Assembly: GCF_026230105.1 (NCBI RefSeq)
Contig: NC_079475.1
Span: 33,416,086-33,480,085, forward strand
Source: Diorhabda sublineata
Lineage: Eukaryota > Arthropoda > Insecta > Coleoptera > Chrysomelidae
Length of the DNA: 64,000 nucleotides
Direction: 5' to 3'
Shown here: in pieces, positions 23,230 through 37,400 of the stretch
How the letters are laid out: each line of letters begins with the position of its first letter
Numbering within the stretch: position 1 is the stretch's first letter
Notes under the pieces: model-generated
What the model was told of the DNA's origin: nothing
What the model saw: the letters and a program-made list of their open reading frames with translations, nothing else
Database searches by the model: none
Translations under genes and position numbers: made by a program

Positions 23230-26200
23230 CTAAAATAGCATAATTAATCACTATTGATCAAATTGTGAGGATCAGATTTTCATTTACTACATTAGTAATT
23301 TATTTAAATCTTAGATTAGACAACATATGAAGTTCTGATTTCAATTTATAATCATTGTTGGGGAAGCAGTCGTTCGAATAAATATTTATATGAGAGATGT
23401 TATTCATTCTTATTCGGTACTATTATTTAAGTTTTATTGTCATTTTGTGAAACAGTCATTAAGCGTTAACTATTTATGGATATTTACTAAGCTAGAAGTG
23501 AGGTTTTCTACAAGGTAATTAATTTACTTGGATACTTATACTACTTTTCAAATTATTCATCATCTAATATAATTTACTGAATTTGACTTGATGAATATAA
23601 ACATGAGAAGTTTGAAGAAAGAAACTGATTAACCGCCAGAGTTAAGTAATGATTTATAATTTATTTGCAAACCCAGAAAGAAAAACAAGCTCTATTAAAT
23701 GTACAAGAGAGATTAGCCCAAGCTTGTGTGGTTTGTAGCTCTACTATAACAATAACAAACAATAACAAAGTCTAGCTGCTACTATTTTTGAGTTGCTAAA
23801 GACAAAATTTTTTTATTGACAAAATTGATTCTTCTACAAAGTAGATAACAAAATAGGATTCAGGTGGAAAAAAGTAGAAGATAATAAAAGGAGTTATAAT
23901 CTCCAGTATTTGAAAGAAGAATTCTTATAGCTGCAGATGTATTCGGATTGCTAAACATTTAACATATTTACATCAGGATGTAAAACATATAACTATTACG
24001 ACGTAACGAATCCTTGATTTATACTATTAGAATTTGGGTTGAGGTAAGTTTTGTTTTTGGAAAAATGATCAATATATGTTTCTATACGATTATAACTTAA
24101 GTAGATTATTTATGTTACGTGACTGATTTATAAGGTTTTGCTTAAAAGCAAGTCAAGCAAAAGGATTTAGGGATATATTGTAGACAAACAATCCTTAGTC
24201 GAGATATAAGAATAGAGTTTTTAATAATTCATATTATCTGTATAAATTCATCTCTACCTTGTGTTCTATACTTTTTTTTAAATAGAAGCTAATTATTCTC
24301 TCTTACCTTTTGGTTTGATATCAGTTCTCTGGGCAAATAGAACGATAATAAATGACAGATGAGGGATGTTTCAAAAACATTTTCAGAACTTTGAATATTT
24401 TGAGACAATTTCTTCATTAGTACTGCGCTACCGTCTATAATTATGAGGTTTCCGGAATATCCTTTAGATTCTAAAATGCTCACTATTTCTGTAGCAACTA
24501 AAGATCCAAAAGAGTATCCTATTATTGTGAACCTCTTCTTATTCTTCAGTTGCTTTTCGACTTTCTACAAAAGCAAGTGCATAAATAAATTAGTAAATTA
24601 AACAGATGAACTATGAATGAATGAGTGACATACTTGTAATTTCATAATAAGTAACACTAAACTTAACCAATAAATCCAAGATATATTTATCATTCATTAT
24701 TTACATTATTACTCAGAAATTTTTTATTGAACATTTTTTTCAATAATATACAGTACAGTGATAAGTCAAGAGCCATCCATTGACGGTACTCTGAGAGTAT
24801 TTATTGTGGGAGATGTTCTGGCCATATTTTCTTCAATTTTCTCTTGGCTAATGGCTGGCTGTATAGATTATTTATTAATTCATTATCGTGATCATTATAT
24901 TAAATTTTATATCTTCATCACATCTTTGATTAGTGGGATCTTCAAATCGTTATGAATTGTTTTATTCGTAACGTACCAGGGGGCTCTACTCAACAGAGTG
25001 TTTTGGATTGGAATGTTTGAAATATTTTCGTATTTGAAGGTTTATTGCAGCCCATAGTTACATTCCATACGACCAGATTGGTATGAATTTAGTTTTGTAG
25101 TTGAGCAATTTATTTTTAATTCTTAGTTGAGACGTTTTGTTGAGTAGCCAGTGCATATTTGTGAGTTTCAAATATGTCTTCTCTTGTTTTTTGATATATG
25201 TTTCCCAAGATAACTTCTTATATTTCCATCGTTATTATTATCTGGAGCTGAGAATACATTTGAAAGGTGCTCTGCAAAAACTGTGGCTTTTTCTAAGTTT
25301 GTGCGAGCCCATGTCATATCTGATTTTAGTAAAGATGATTTGCTCACTGTTGTTCGTTATTAAACATATACGACGTTCTTGTTGTGCATCTTTGACATTC
25401 CCCAATAATAATTTTGGTTAGTTTGATGAAAAAAATTTTGCCGGTAATGTTAAATGAAGGATATTCTAATAAGCCCAGATTCGTCTATCTTTAGAGTATT
25501 GCTCACACATTTGGAGCTCGGTTCCCAAGCATATCCTGAAGAAGTTAGACTTAATACGCATTTAGACTTATAGACAATCAAGTTGATCAGAAACTCAAAC
25601 AAAATTTGTTTTACCGATTCTACCACGGTAAATGCTCTTCCGAGCTATGCAACATAATCCCACCTAAAGCAGGTTTTGCAAAATCTACTTGACAAGCTCA
25701 CGTGGTTCATGAACACCGAGTACGCCTGCAGACGCCCGAGCGTTAATTTATCGGGATTTCTTTCTTTGGAAAAGCGCAAGACTATGGAATCAGTTACCAA
25801 GGCCCGTCTTCCACAGGCACCTCTACACGGCAGACACCGTTCGATCTAGTCGAGTGTGGTAGGGATTACCCTCTTGTGCATACTTTTTAGCATGCGATTA
25901 CAGATTCATTTATTTTGATTCATTAGAATAATATCCCAACGTGGGTATACGGTATGTTATTTTTTGCTCGGGGAATTCAAAGGAGTCCAAACTGCACGTA
26001 TATTCCTTCTCAACTAGCACGGATGTTTCTCAAGATTCTTGAATAAAAAGATATTATAGGTTAGCTACTCATAGGCAATCGAAAAGAGGAATGTTATTAA
26101 AATTAACTTCAAAGGTGAATTATTAAGTTGTTGTTGTTGATAACGATGATGATTATATTTTTGATTGAAAATAAATATTTGTTGCAATATTTATTCGTTT

Positions 26201-29200
26201 TAATTCAATTTAAGAAAGTGAGATTACTTTCCGGCCAAACTTTAACAATTATTACAGATTTCTCGCGAAGTGCAGTTATTGACATTGATATATTATTTAA
26301 ATTATTGGTAAAAGTGTGGGTATTTACATACACCCATCAGCTGCAAAATTATCCTTTTAAGGCTTAAGTAGCATCATTCCAATTCCATTTTTTGTGAACA
26401 GAGTCAATATATATGAATTATTATGTATATTTCAAAATGTTTAGTGCTTGCTGTACTGTACTGTATATAGTATAACGGAAGAATAATGAATAAATTGAGA
26501 TTAACTCACTGGTAATAATGCTTGTACTAATTCGTCGACGGCTGTAAAATCATTTCGCTCCCAATACTGATATGCTACTACGTGAGCATTCAAATTTGAT
26601 GCGAGATTTGTGAATATCTTTGCAAAACCTTCAATCCCTGGGAACATTAGCACTGTTGGTATATCAGCTTCTTCTGATACATTCGACTTTATAATTACTT
26701 CTGATGTTCTCACTTCTTCTTCTTCACTAGTATTTTTGAAAATAAAACCCCAATCAGTAGCTTCCACTACATCTTCTTCAGCCAAACAACGTTCTTCTTG
26801 AATTTCTTTCAATCTGTAACACAAAATATTGATAGTGAACATTCATATTCAACGCTGGAATAGAATTTCGATATGTATTGATAAAACTTACTTGGCTAAA
26901 GTCATCGTTTTCATATCTTTTGGCGTGAGGAAAATTTCGAATTCCCTTTCTAGCGTTTGTTTGATTTCTACACCCGTCATAGAATCCATTCCTAATTCTG
27001 GTAAGGTAGCGTGGTGACTTACTAGTTTAGCATCAGTTAAACCTGGAAAAATTTCTTAATGACTGCAAGGATATTCAAAAAATTGAGCTATAATCAATTT
27101 TGGAATTCTCGTACATTTGGATGACCTCAGTCAGGGGTTATTTTGTTAATTTCTTATCCTAACTTTTAAATTAGCAAAATTGTCTGGTCTATCAAAATAA
27201 TCGAGAGGAGTCAAATCGAGGAATCTAGCCGGCCTCGTATAAATAATTTCTAGCTGTATGTGCAAATTGTGGTTGCGCTCATCTTGTTGATAGTAAATAG
27301 ATCGATCTATCTCATTTGGATTATTAACATCAGGAAAAAGTCTTTGTAATGTGGGCACCAAGAATTTAATGAAATCTCACCATAAACTATACCCTCAAAA
27401 AAATGAAGGCCAAGGCCAACAATTTTATTGTTAATGATACCAGCCCAAACGTTCACTTTTTTAGGATATTGCGTGGGAGCCTCACGCATACAGTGAAGAT
27501 TTTCTCTGCTCCAATATCTACTGAAACATTGCTTCATCAGAACAAACTATTTTGTTTATGTACTGCAAATCTGCATTCATTCTGTCCATCATCAATTCAT
27601 AGAACACTTGCTTTCTATCAGGATCTTCTTTATTTAACTTCTAAACCAACTGAACTTTGTTAGGGTGGTATTTTTCTTGATGCAAAACTCTCAAAATAGA
27701 TGATGCACTTACATCATTTTCGTCGGCAAGTTCTCGAGTTGTCTTATGCGGATTTTTCTCAATCTCTAGAAGTGCATCTAACTTTTTTTCATCAGTAAAT
27801 TGAACATTTCTACCTGGTTTTTCAATATGTCCACTTTCACGAAACTTTCTCTCAATTTTGCTAACCGTACACTGTGAAAAAAGATGCCACACGACCCCCT
27901 TTCTTATTTAAAGCGCTGATGGGAGGTCATATAATATTACCTCTAGGCGCGAAATATTTTTTTACCAAAAGGTAAACTATCTTTGGATATAAGATAGGAT
28001 GTGTAATCTTGCTGCATTCACGTATTGTTTTTGGAACCCTCAAAATGATGAAACTGTGACTACAAAATGGTAGCATTTCCAAACATTCCTCGGAGTTAAT
28101 TGTATTGTCATCACCCCAAAAAAAAATGTTATCTATTCCAAAATCTACCATTGTTTGTTGATATGTCCATTTAATTGAAAGTGGGCTTGGTCGGAGAAGA
28201 AAATGTTTCTAAATTTTTTAGTACTCTCGTACATGTTTTCGACCAAAAGTTTCAATTCGTACATTGAATGTATCTTACAACGATATTGTCTTAATACCAA
28301 AATTAATAACCGAAGCAAAGTTGTTCGAGCTCTGGCCAAAGCATTTGAATGAATGTCCAAGTAGTAGAATTAGGTTGCTTTCGAGTCGCTACTATCGCAA
28401 AGTAAATAGTGGTTCACACGATATGCCATCGAAATATGAATCAGTATGATTTTAATGTGGGTTCAAGTAAACAACAAAGTTTTGAATGGTGTCACGCCTA
28501 TTTCGTGATAAAAGTCTTTCACTATCAACTGTGTTTTGCTGGTATAGCGAATTTAGAAGAGGACTGGTATTGCTTGGTGATAAAAAACGCGCTGGTATGC
28601 CCTGTTCTTCAGTTACTAGTGGAAATATTGACAGGGTGAGACCTGTGATTGAAGAAGATCCAAGAGGCACCTTTCAAGAGATTGAGATAACTTTTGGTGT
28701 TGGATCCGTTATAATAAATTTTACATGTTCATATTCATATGAAAAATGTTGTCACACTTGGGTGCCGAATACGTTTAACGATTTCCAGAGTGAGAATCAC
28801 GTGAGAACCGTTAGATATAAGAAATAATAGTGGGTACCTTATACTTTCTAGAATAGTAAGAGTTGATGAACTATGCACATAACTTTATGATACTAGTAGG
28901 GTGTGTGCATTCACAAGATTATCATAAACGAACAATAGTCAAAAAGTTAAGGTCCAATAAGAAAGCTATGTACGTAGTTTTTTACGTAGTACAAGATTAG
29001 TGAATACAATCAAACTAGAAGATCAATATACTGTTACAACAAACTCTTCGTCTGTAGCTCTCGAGTCACTTTATATTTTGCATCTCCAATGATGCATTGT
29101 AACAATCTATGGAAGCAGACAGGTCACTTATTACATGAAAATAATGTGAAAATTCATATAAATTCACCCTATTCGCCTGATTTGGACATGTATGATATAT

Positions 29201-31388
29201 AGTTATTTTTCAACATAAAAAAATTTACGTGGTCGATGTAATAAAATTGATGAAGAGCATTTCATCCATTTCTTAGGAGCATTTCTAAAGATTCGGTTAC
29301 AAAAGTGTATTGATTAACTCGATGACTATTTCATATATAAATAAAATTATTACGCCCCTTATAGAAGCGTTATCCATCATAAGAATGGACTAATGCTCGA
29401 CAGAAAAGTATTTAAGCAACAATTCAAAGCTATTTATGTTTATGTACTCGAAGTTTCCAGATTTTTTTAGATTATGCAATTATTAATTTTAGAATAATTA
29501 TTTTCATTCTTAAATTCTTAAAACTTACCTAAAATATTTAGAACAGTATCAATTACATTATCGCATGATTCTAAGCCTCCGCGTTTTTCCGCGACTACTA
29601 TACTGGAAACTACTGTGGCATCTTTTTGTCTCAAAAAATTATTCAAGACGTTCAAACAGGACGATATCTTTTGTTGTAGGGTTCCTCCAATTTCTAGTTG
29701 GACATGCTCTTCTTGTAATTCCGCGATTAGACCAACCTATCAAACAACATCAAATTTTTCATTGAATAAAACCATATAACAATAAAAATTATGACAATTT
29801 ATTTAGTTCTTTTCATGACATGTGTTTCCTTTTCAATGCGCATAGGAATATGTTATTTCAGTATGTCAAAAAAAGAAAGTAATGGTAGCGTATGACCTAG
29901 AAATTATTATTATATTGATATCGATATAAATAAGTCCAGTTTTTGTTTGTGTTACATTGAGTGATACAGAAGTGGTAATGAATACATTTCTATAGAAAAG
30001 TAAATACCTTGTAGGTTATGAACATTCAGATAACAGATTATAAAAAATTTATTAGCTTCATCTTCGTGAAGCTGGAAGATCATATTATTGGACATTCGAA
30101 AATAGACCTGTTTATTTAGCTGATAATGTATTTGCGCTACCAATAGAAAAAATCTCGATTTTTTTACAGAACTAAAAACTCAGGCAATGAATCATGAGTC
30201 ATTGTTTATTGCATTTAGTTGTCAGCGTAACCCCCCAGAATTGACAATTCTATATAAATACAATAAAACAATATAGTGACGTGAATATATATTTTGTTAA
30301 TAGAGAAAAAGCAACCGAAAACTGTTCATGCACGCAGGTCTAAAGTAAGTGATTATGTAAATGGTATCTGAAGTATAAAAACACAATGATGTAGATACTG
30401 ATATGATATAAATAATATTTTAAAGTCAATCTTACATCTCCTATCGCTCCCCATTGAATAGCCAGTGCTGGATATCCATCTTTTTTTCTTTGTTCGCAAA
30501 TTCTTTCCATAATTGAATTTGACATTCCATAATTAGTTTGCCCAGCGTTTCCTCTACCACAAGACACGGAAGAAAATATCACGAAATCTCTGTAAATATG
30601 AAAATTATTGTAATCATAGTATCATACTTTAATTTTAATATGTAATTATTGGAATGAAGTAATTTTTTAGGTACTAAACATAATATGTTATATGATATAT
30701 TATATAGTGATCGACTTCCATTTTGCGGAATGTCAACGTCACTGATTGGTAACAGAGCCTTAAATTAAACCTGTTACTCATTTAAACTTATACGATCAAA
30801 AATCTTTCTTGCAACGGTTTCACACAAATAGTGTCAATATTTTGTTTCATTAAGGTAGTTTGCCGGCCAAGTTTAGTGGAACAAAATTGATTTGGTTGAA
30901 GAAGAACAAATTAGAAATACAGCTGAAAGTTGTGGGTTCAAGATTCATTTGTTAACCACACAAGGTAATGCAATACTTAAAAAGTCTCAAGATCAGCTTC
31001 ATGAACTGTTATGTAAAGTTCAGAAGCAAATTCGAAAAAATAATACTAGATTTTGAACGTAATCCAACCATGCAAAATACGTAGTGACATTGTAAGTCCA
31101 TCAAGTTAAGAAATACACAATAAGTGTATTATTATTCATATTTTTGAATTTGAATCATTATAATCGTAATTAAAAACTTCAGCAATTATTGAAATAATGT
31201 TTAAAGTAATGAAATTAATCGTTACCAAAAACTAACTTTCATTTTATCATTTTACTCTATTCTATCTCTCTAGATCCTATTTTAACATTTCATTTTATCT
31301 CGCGATTCATACTTTCTTTTTGCCGATATAATCATAATTCTTCTTCTACTGTAGAAGTTTTTTCTATATTTTGCCTTGCCACCCACTG

Positions 31389-31475
<87 letters not shown>

Positions 31476-34400
31476 TTAGTCGTTTTCTAAATATTTCGAG
31501 CTTTAGAATATTGTGTTATATCTGTTTGCACAAATTAGAAGTATCTCATTATTTAATAAAATTTGTTTTTTCATGGTGATGTTTCTATAATAATCTATTC
31601 CTGGCTTCAAATATTTATTTATGTTTTTTGAAAATTCAAGTTTTTTTTAGATTTCGCAACATTGATTTAAATTTTTTTGATTTTATACTTGTCTTATTAG
31701 ACACTCACTCTCATTTATATTGGAGTACAATTTGAGTTTATCAACCGATCTCATTTTTTTTATTGTATAACAATGAAATATCTAATTCGAGACCAAATTT
31801 CAAATATGATTTGTTCATAGAAATATATGCGCCACTAAATTTAAAATCCAAATAGTTGTCACCAAAATTCCAGTTCAAAAACTTCCTAAACACTTCCTAA
31901 CAGTTACTGGAACGATAGATAGCCATTGAATTTATATTTTTAATCCTAATAATTCTTAGAATAAACTACCAAAGGAGAGAAAAATTTTCAAAGTAACAGC
32001 AATATTTAATGGGAGAACCAGATTATATATAATTTTACTAACAGACTCTAAAATCTAAGATGCTCGTCATCCATCTTTTTCATTACCTTGTATACCAAAT
32101 ATTGTATAAACTGATAAACATTCGTATACGAATCGACTATACCGCTAAATCATGATTTTTCATTTCCTACTATTAATAGCAGTAAAATTAGAGTACCACT
32201 TTGCGCTCAAATAGATTTGAAGAAAACTCAGCGGTTCAATAAATAAATATTACAATTTATTTTATTTTAGATCCTAGCTCGTTCTACTAATCACCATCCA
32301 ATCCGTAGCGTTTACGAATGCTACTAACTAACTAACATTCCGCAATTCTTAAGGAGTTATTTCTGAGCATACTTGTGGAACTCTGACATTAAATTCATGT
32401 TTGTCACGTGGGTTTGTTTTGTCTAAAATCTGGATCTAACTTAGAGATCTAGATAGGATAAATCATTATTTAAAAACTGTACAGTTCATATTATTAGTAT
32501 GGTCGAAAAATTTTTCGTTTTACAGCCACCACCAGACGTTCATTTTTTTGGAAAACTATTTTTATACAGTTATTACTATGTGCAATAACGAATGTAGCTC
32601 AACAGTAAATATTACATTATTTTTGAATTTTGTTATTTCAATATCTCTCTTGTGGCTCTAAAAGAAATTTTAAATGTTCCCACGCCGTTTTCTTGCGGTA
32701 TAATTTTGCCAGTACATCAGCGAAAAGTTTCTTGAGGAAGATGTAAATATATAGTGGCATTTCTGGTGTCATTATTATATCTAAAATAATTTTAAATACG
32801 TTGTTGAATTTTGTTCCTTTTGGGCTGGAATCAATAAATGTTATTTCTATTTTCTCCCAAATAATATTATCACGTCTTGCATCGAATACTCTGCAGTGTT
32901 CTCAGATACTTCTGTCAGTAACTCTTAACAACTGCTTCTTACAAATCAAATTTTCCAGGAATGATACATAACAACTGTTAATATCAATAATTCTACCCAT
33001 AATATGTTCATGTTCGTCTATTGATTTCCTTGTAAACTTTTAGCTTACAAAATTATCAAACTTTAAGTTGTCGTAATTAGATATTAATAAATATTTTTTT
33101 TGTTACAATTCGAAAGCGTTCTAAAGTCAGTAGAGTAGATAGATTGAAAAGAGCCACTAATAACTATTTTCGATCGAGAAAAAGTATGATTGTTTCCTCA
33201 AAAATTTAAACAAACATTAAAAAATCCACAATATAGTTTTTTCAAGATTTGACGATAAATAACTTAATGAATGCAGGGGTAACTATTATCAATTCTATCA
33301 TCAAGTAGATCTGTTAAGATCACAATTAGAATTACTAAATATTTTTTCAGCATTTTTTCATTTATCTATTATTTTTACGATTTCGTTCGAACTAGCTCAT
33401 TTCTAATAATTCTTTACATTGGTGGACCTTTTCTTGGTATAAAATGATTATATACACTATATTTATAATATTCTCATTAGTCAAAATCTCTCATATTCTA
33501 AGGGTCTTTTACGAGTAAAAACTGCAGATTAATTTTATTGTTATATCAGACAAAATTATTATTAAGCAAATCGCTTCACCAATTTGTGCTGTGATTAGCA
33601 TTGAATGAATATAAATTATGTATGATTTATTTTTAAATGAAAAGCACCAGTAATGTATGAAATAATTTTTTCCAGATGTTCATAAATATTCCACATTAAC
33701 GTCTGATGTGAAAAAACAGAGCTTGACTTACTTGAGAGTTGGACATAGTACCCTTGATAATCTGTCCAAATGACTGGCAGCTACTGCTTTAGGCCCAAGT
33801 GATGTTTGGAAGGTTTCAAGTGTTTGATTTTCAAAAATAGCATCAGACAATACGACAGCTAAATTGAAAATTGAATGGACATTTCCAAGTTTATTTGCAG
33901 TCTGAAGAAGATTTCGACATCCTTCTTCGGTATAGATATTATCCGTTGAAATATGAACTATTGTTCCATATGACTCCCATGTTCTAAAAATATACAGAGC
34001 ATCACTAATATTCTCGCAAATGAGAATGAAAAAAGAAAAAAATGAAATGGAAAACTACAAACAAAAAAAGCACCATAATGAGTTAGTTTGGTAAAGCTTC
34101 GCGAACGATGATTTGTTTATCCAAAGAATACTAGATGGTAATAGAGTATAACTTTCATTTGTAGTTTAAGTAAAAATTTTTGAATTCTCTCTTAAATCTT
34201 TGCACTTTTTGGTGATCTATTTACCTGATGGATGTGATAAAGTACTTTGTGACTCACAATTATAATGTTTCGGTATCCTCCTATTTTCAAAACCATTTTT
34301 CAATGCCTCATTGACAAATACGGTAACAATAATTTAATGATATATCTAACTATTACATTATTGGGTGCATAAATACTAATTTGTATTTAGAAGATCAACA

Positions 34401-37400
34401 CTAACTACCTACTCATTTATAATTACAGGTAAGTATCCGATAGTGGAAAGAATTATACAACCAGTTTTCAAAACTTTTTGTTCGATTAACATATTTTGAA
34501 AAATTCTGCAAGACATTCTTATTTAAGATAACCCTGCTTAAACTTAACTGTGGATGATTGCAGATGTAGATTGTTTGGGGAGTGGTATTGGATTTACAGT
34601 CATTCTGCACCTATACCTAGAAAATATTTTGTACAAGGCTCTATATCTCATTGTTCCCGCTTCAAAATACATAAAAGAGGTTATTTTTTAAGTTTCTTTG
34701 TGTTCTACTTCTCAATATGGTACTACTGCTCTTTGAAAGTACTTAAGCCTTTTAGTGATATGTACAGAACATTCACATGGTAGATATTCTGCTGTTTCCA
34801 TTGCTTGCTACCTGAATCTGCTGTAGTCATCCTCTGATATGTCTATCCTCTTAAGATGATGTTTAACGGTGAAGTGAATTGTCAGAAGATCGAACACCAA
34901 TTTGATGATCATCATGAAAAGCTCTTCAGATTTCTTAGTTGTCATGGTTATGAAACTTTTGAATTGTCATAGATCTGGAGTGACACTCTATCTGATTCTT
35001 AAGCAATACGTTCAGTTCATTATTGACTATTTCCTTCGAAAAATTTAAGCCAACCAAAAAGCTGTAATATTCTATGTTTACCTAGCAACGATCAAATTTC
35101 AGCGATAATACTGCACTAGTGCAAATTATCGATAATTTGCACTAGTGCCAAATTTTCGTCTAGGATTAATAAACATCATTTGGTTTTAATTTTATATATT
35201 AAGAAAAGGAACAATTATTGAAAATGCAATTAGAATATACAACTTTACTGGAGGCCGACGATGGTGTTTCTATGCTGCTTCCACCACTTCTTATTGTTAC
35301 TTCGCTACTGTCATTTCGCATTTTTTGTACAATTTCCTCGTGGTGTTCACTATTTACTTGGAGGTAACTCTTTATCGAGGCCTGTTTTGTGTGTCCGGTA
35401 ACCTTCATAATTTGATTTTCTGAAACCCCAACCTTGGCAAGCTGAGTAACGGCCGCAGCACGGTTCGAGTGATTTGTCACTTTTATTCTTTTCGTGTCAA
35501 TTCCTATAGCTTCCGCTGCATCTCTTGTCCCCTTTGAAATTTCATTTCGTCCTACTGGACAATTTTTAAAAAAACCTTTTGATGTTTCTTTCATCCATGA
35601 TGGGTTTACAGTTAAGAAAAGACGATCGACCGTAATATGTTTTCCTCTTTTTTCTTTCAACATTTTAAAAAGCCTGCTAAATTATAATGATAGATTGTTT
35701 GATATCATGCTCTACATTAAATACCTTATTGGGCATTTATCAGGCTCGGTGGTGTTTTGGACTAACCATCTTTTTTCTGTTAACCTATGACTCCCTCCTT
35801 GCGCTGTCTTAGAAAAAATAGGATTATAAGCTATGCGTCCTGTAGGGTTGCCGTAGTTGTCAAATTCTTCTTCAAAGTAACTCAAAAGGCAATTACATGC
35901 TTCTCCTCCTCTCCACGCCAGTTCATATTAAGCAATATGAAAGAACTTGCGTTGAAGTCCGTCCGGAGTCGACTCGTCCCAAATGGCACACATTTTATCA
36001 ATATCTTGTCCTGATAAGCTAGATGCACTTGTTTTTCTTTTTTCAGGACACTTTTGCAACTGCTTCCTTTTTGCGTCTCTCGCAGTTCTGGCGCATTCAA
36101 ACGTTACATCTTTCAAAGGATCGAAAATAATGTTAAACTCTTCATAACATTTTTGTTGCAAAATTTTCGCTACTGTATTCCAAAGTGTTTTGACAACACC
36201 TTCTTTATATTCTTCCCCATCACTACGTCTCATGTTGAAAGCGAAATCTCTTAGAATTATGGCCAGCTGTGCGAGAGAAGTTTCCTTGTTCAAAGTGTAT
36301 TTTCGTTCATCACAAAATTGTTGAAACTGTCGCCACGCAGAATCTCACGACTTTTTCGTATTCAGTGGAGTTAGTTTATCCACTGCGGCGTCTATTACTT
36401 GCATGGAATTCTGCCCAAAACGTAAACTCATTTTGAAATATTTTTTCACGAACAAAACTGTTGTCAATAAGTTACCGTAGATACCAATTCAATGCCAATA
36501 TGATGATCGTCAACTACGGTATAATTTAAAGAATAACAAATTTTAAACACAGAATTAAGTTTATTTTAAATTAAATTTTTCTCAGGAAATAGTCTGCCAA
36601 AATGCCCTCTCGTGCATGTCAAATTGTCTCATAATTTCCTCTCGTGCGCATTCGCGCACTCGAGAAAATTAAATTATCGACAATTTGACATGCACTCGGG
36701 ACATTAATATTGATAAGCGACAGCTGGGCTCTAGTCCTAGGTATGGAATCGTTGCCCCCTTTTTTTTTAAATAATGCTGTCTGCTTCCTCATTGCCTGGT
36801 ATTCCCTGATGACCTGGTAGCTACATTAGGGTTACTTCGTTTTCGTTAGCTAGTGCTATTAGAGTTTTTTACATGTTAATTTGGACATACTTTCAATAGC
36901 ATTTGAGAATATTTGAGGTATTTACTATATCGTTAAAATAGTATCGTATTCATATATCGAGACGCGGCAAGAAGCCATACTCACCTGATTCTCATTTTTT
37001 GATAACCCGTGGTAACTCCTTTTCTCGAGGTTAGCACTAAATTTTTAGCACCCTTCAATACCAACCAGTCTGCTAATTCTAGACCGAAGCCTCCCAAACC
37101 ACCAACGATAACGTATGTTTTTTCGGGATAACAGAAGTACCTAGAATAGATAATTATCAAATATAGTCTTCAATGTGAAGCAAAACTACATCTTGTTTCA
37201 TTTTCTCTTCACACTTTATACTATATTTTCCAAATTTATTCAAAAAATGACGAAAATATTTTATTTGATTGATATTTTTTTATTACAAAAAGGAAGGATA
37301 TTGAATAGACCAGGTCTACCAACTACAACCCTACCCTTTTGGAACCACTCTGATCTCCTGTTTTGTCTCTTCTTTTGCCTAGCGTCTTCATTTCGTAGGC

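Larger units (their letters stand above)
35113..36695 (-). mobile_element. Crypton-type tyrosine recombinase transposon with palindromic ends
   Basis: About 1.58 kb, lying in the FAS KR intron (33984-36984), same strand as FAS. A recombinase ORF fills the middle. Its ends are a perfect palindrome (35113-35148) and an imperfect one (36612-36695), which share the 17-nt core AAATTATCGAYAATTTG with one mismatch. The boundaries are inferred from these palindromes; no target duplication was identified. Confidence 0.7.

Noticed and set aside
31376..31579. 67-codon open frame of alternating Tyr and Ile
   Set aside because: Translation of the AT microsatellite.
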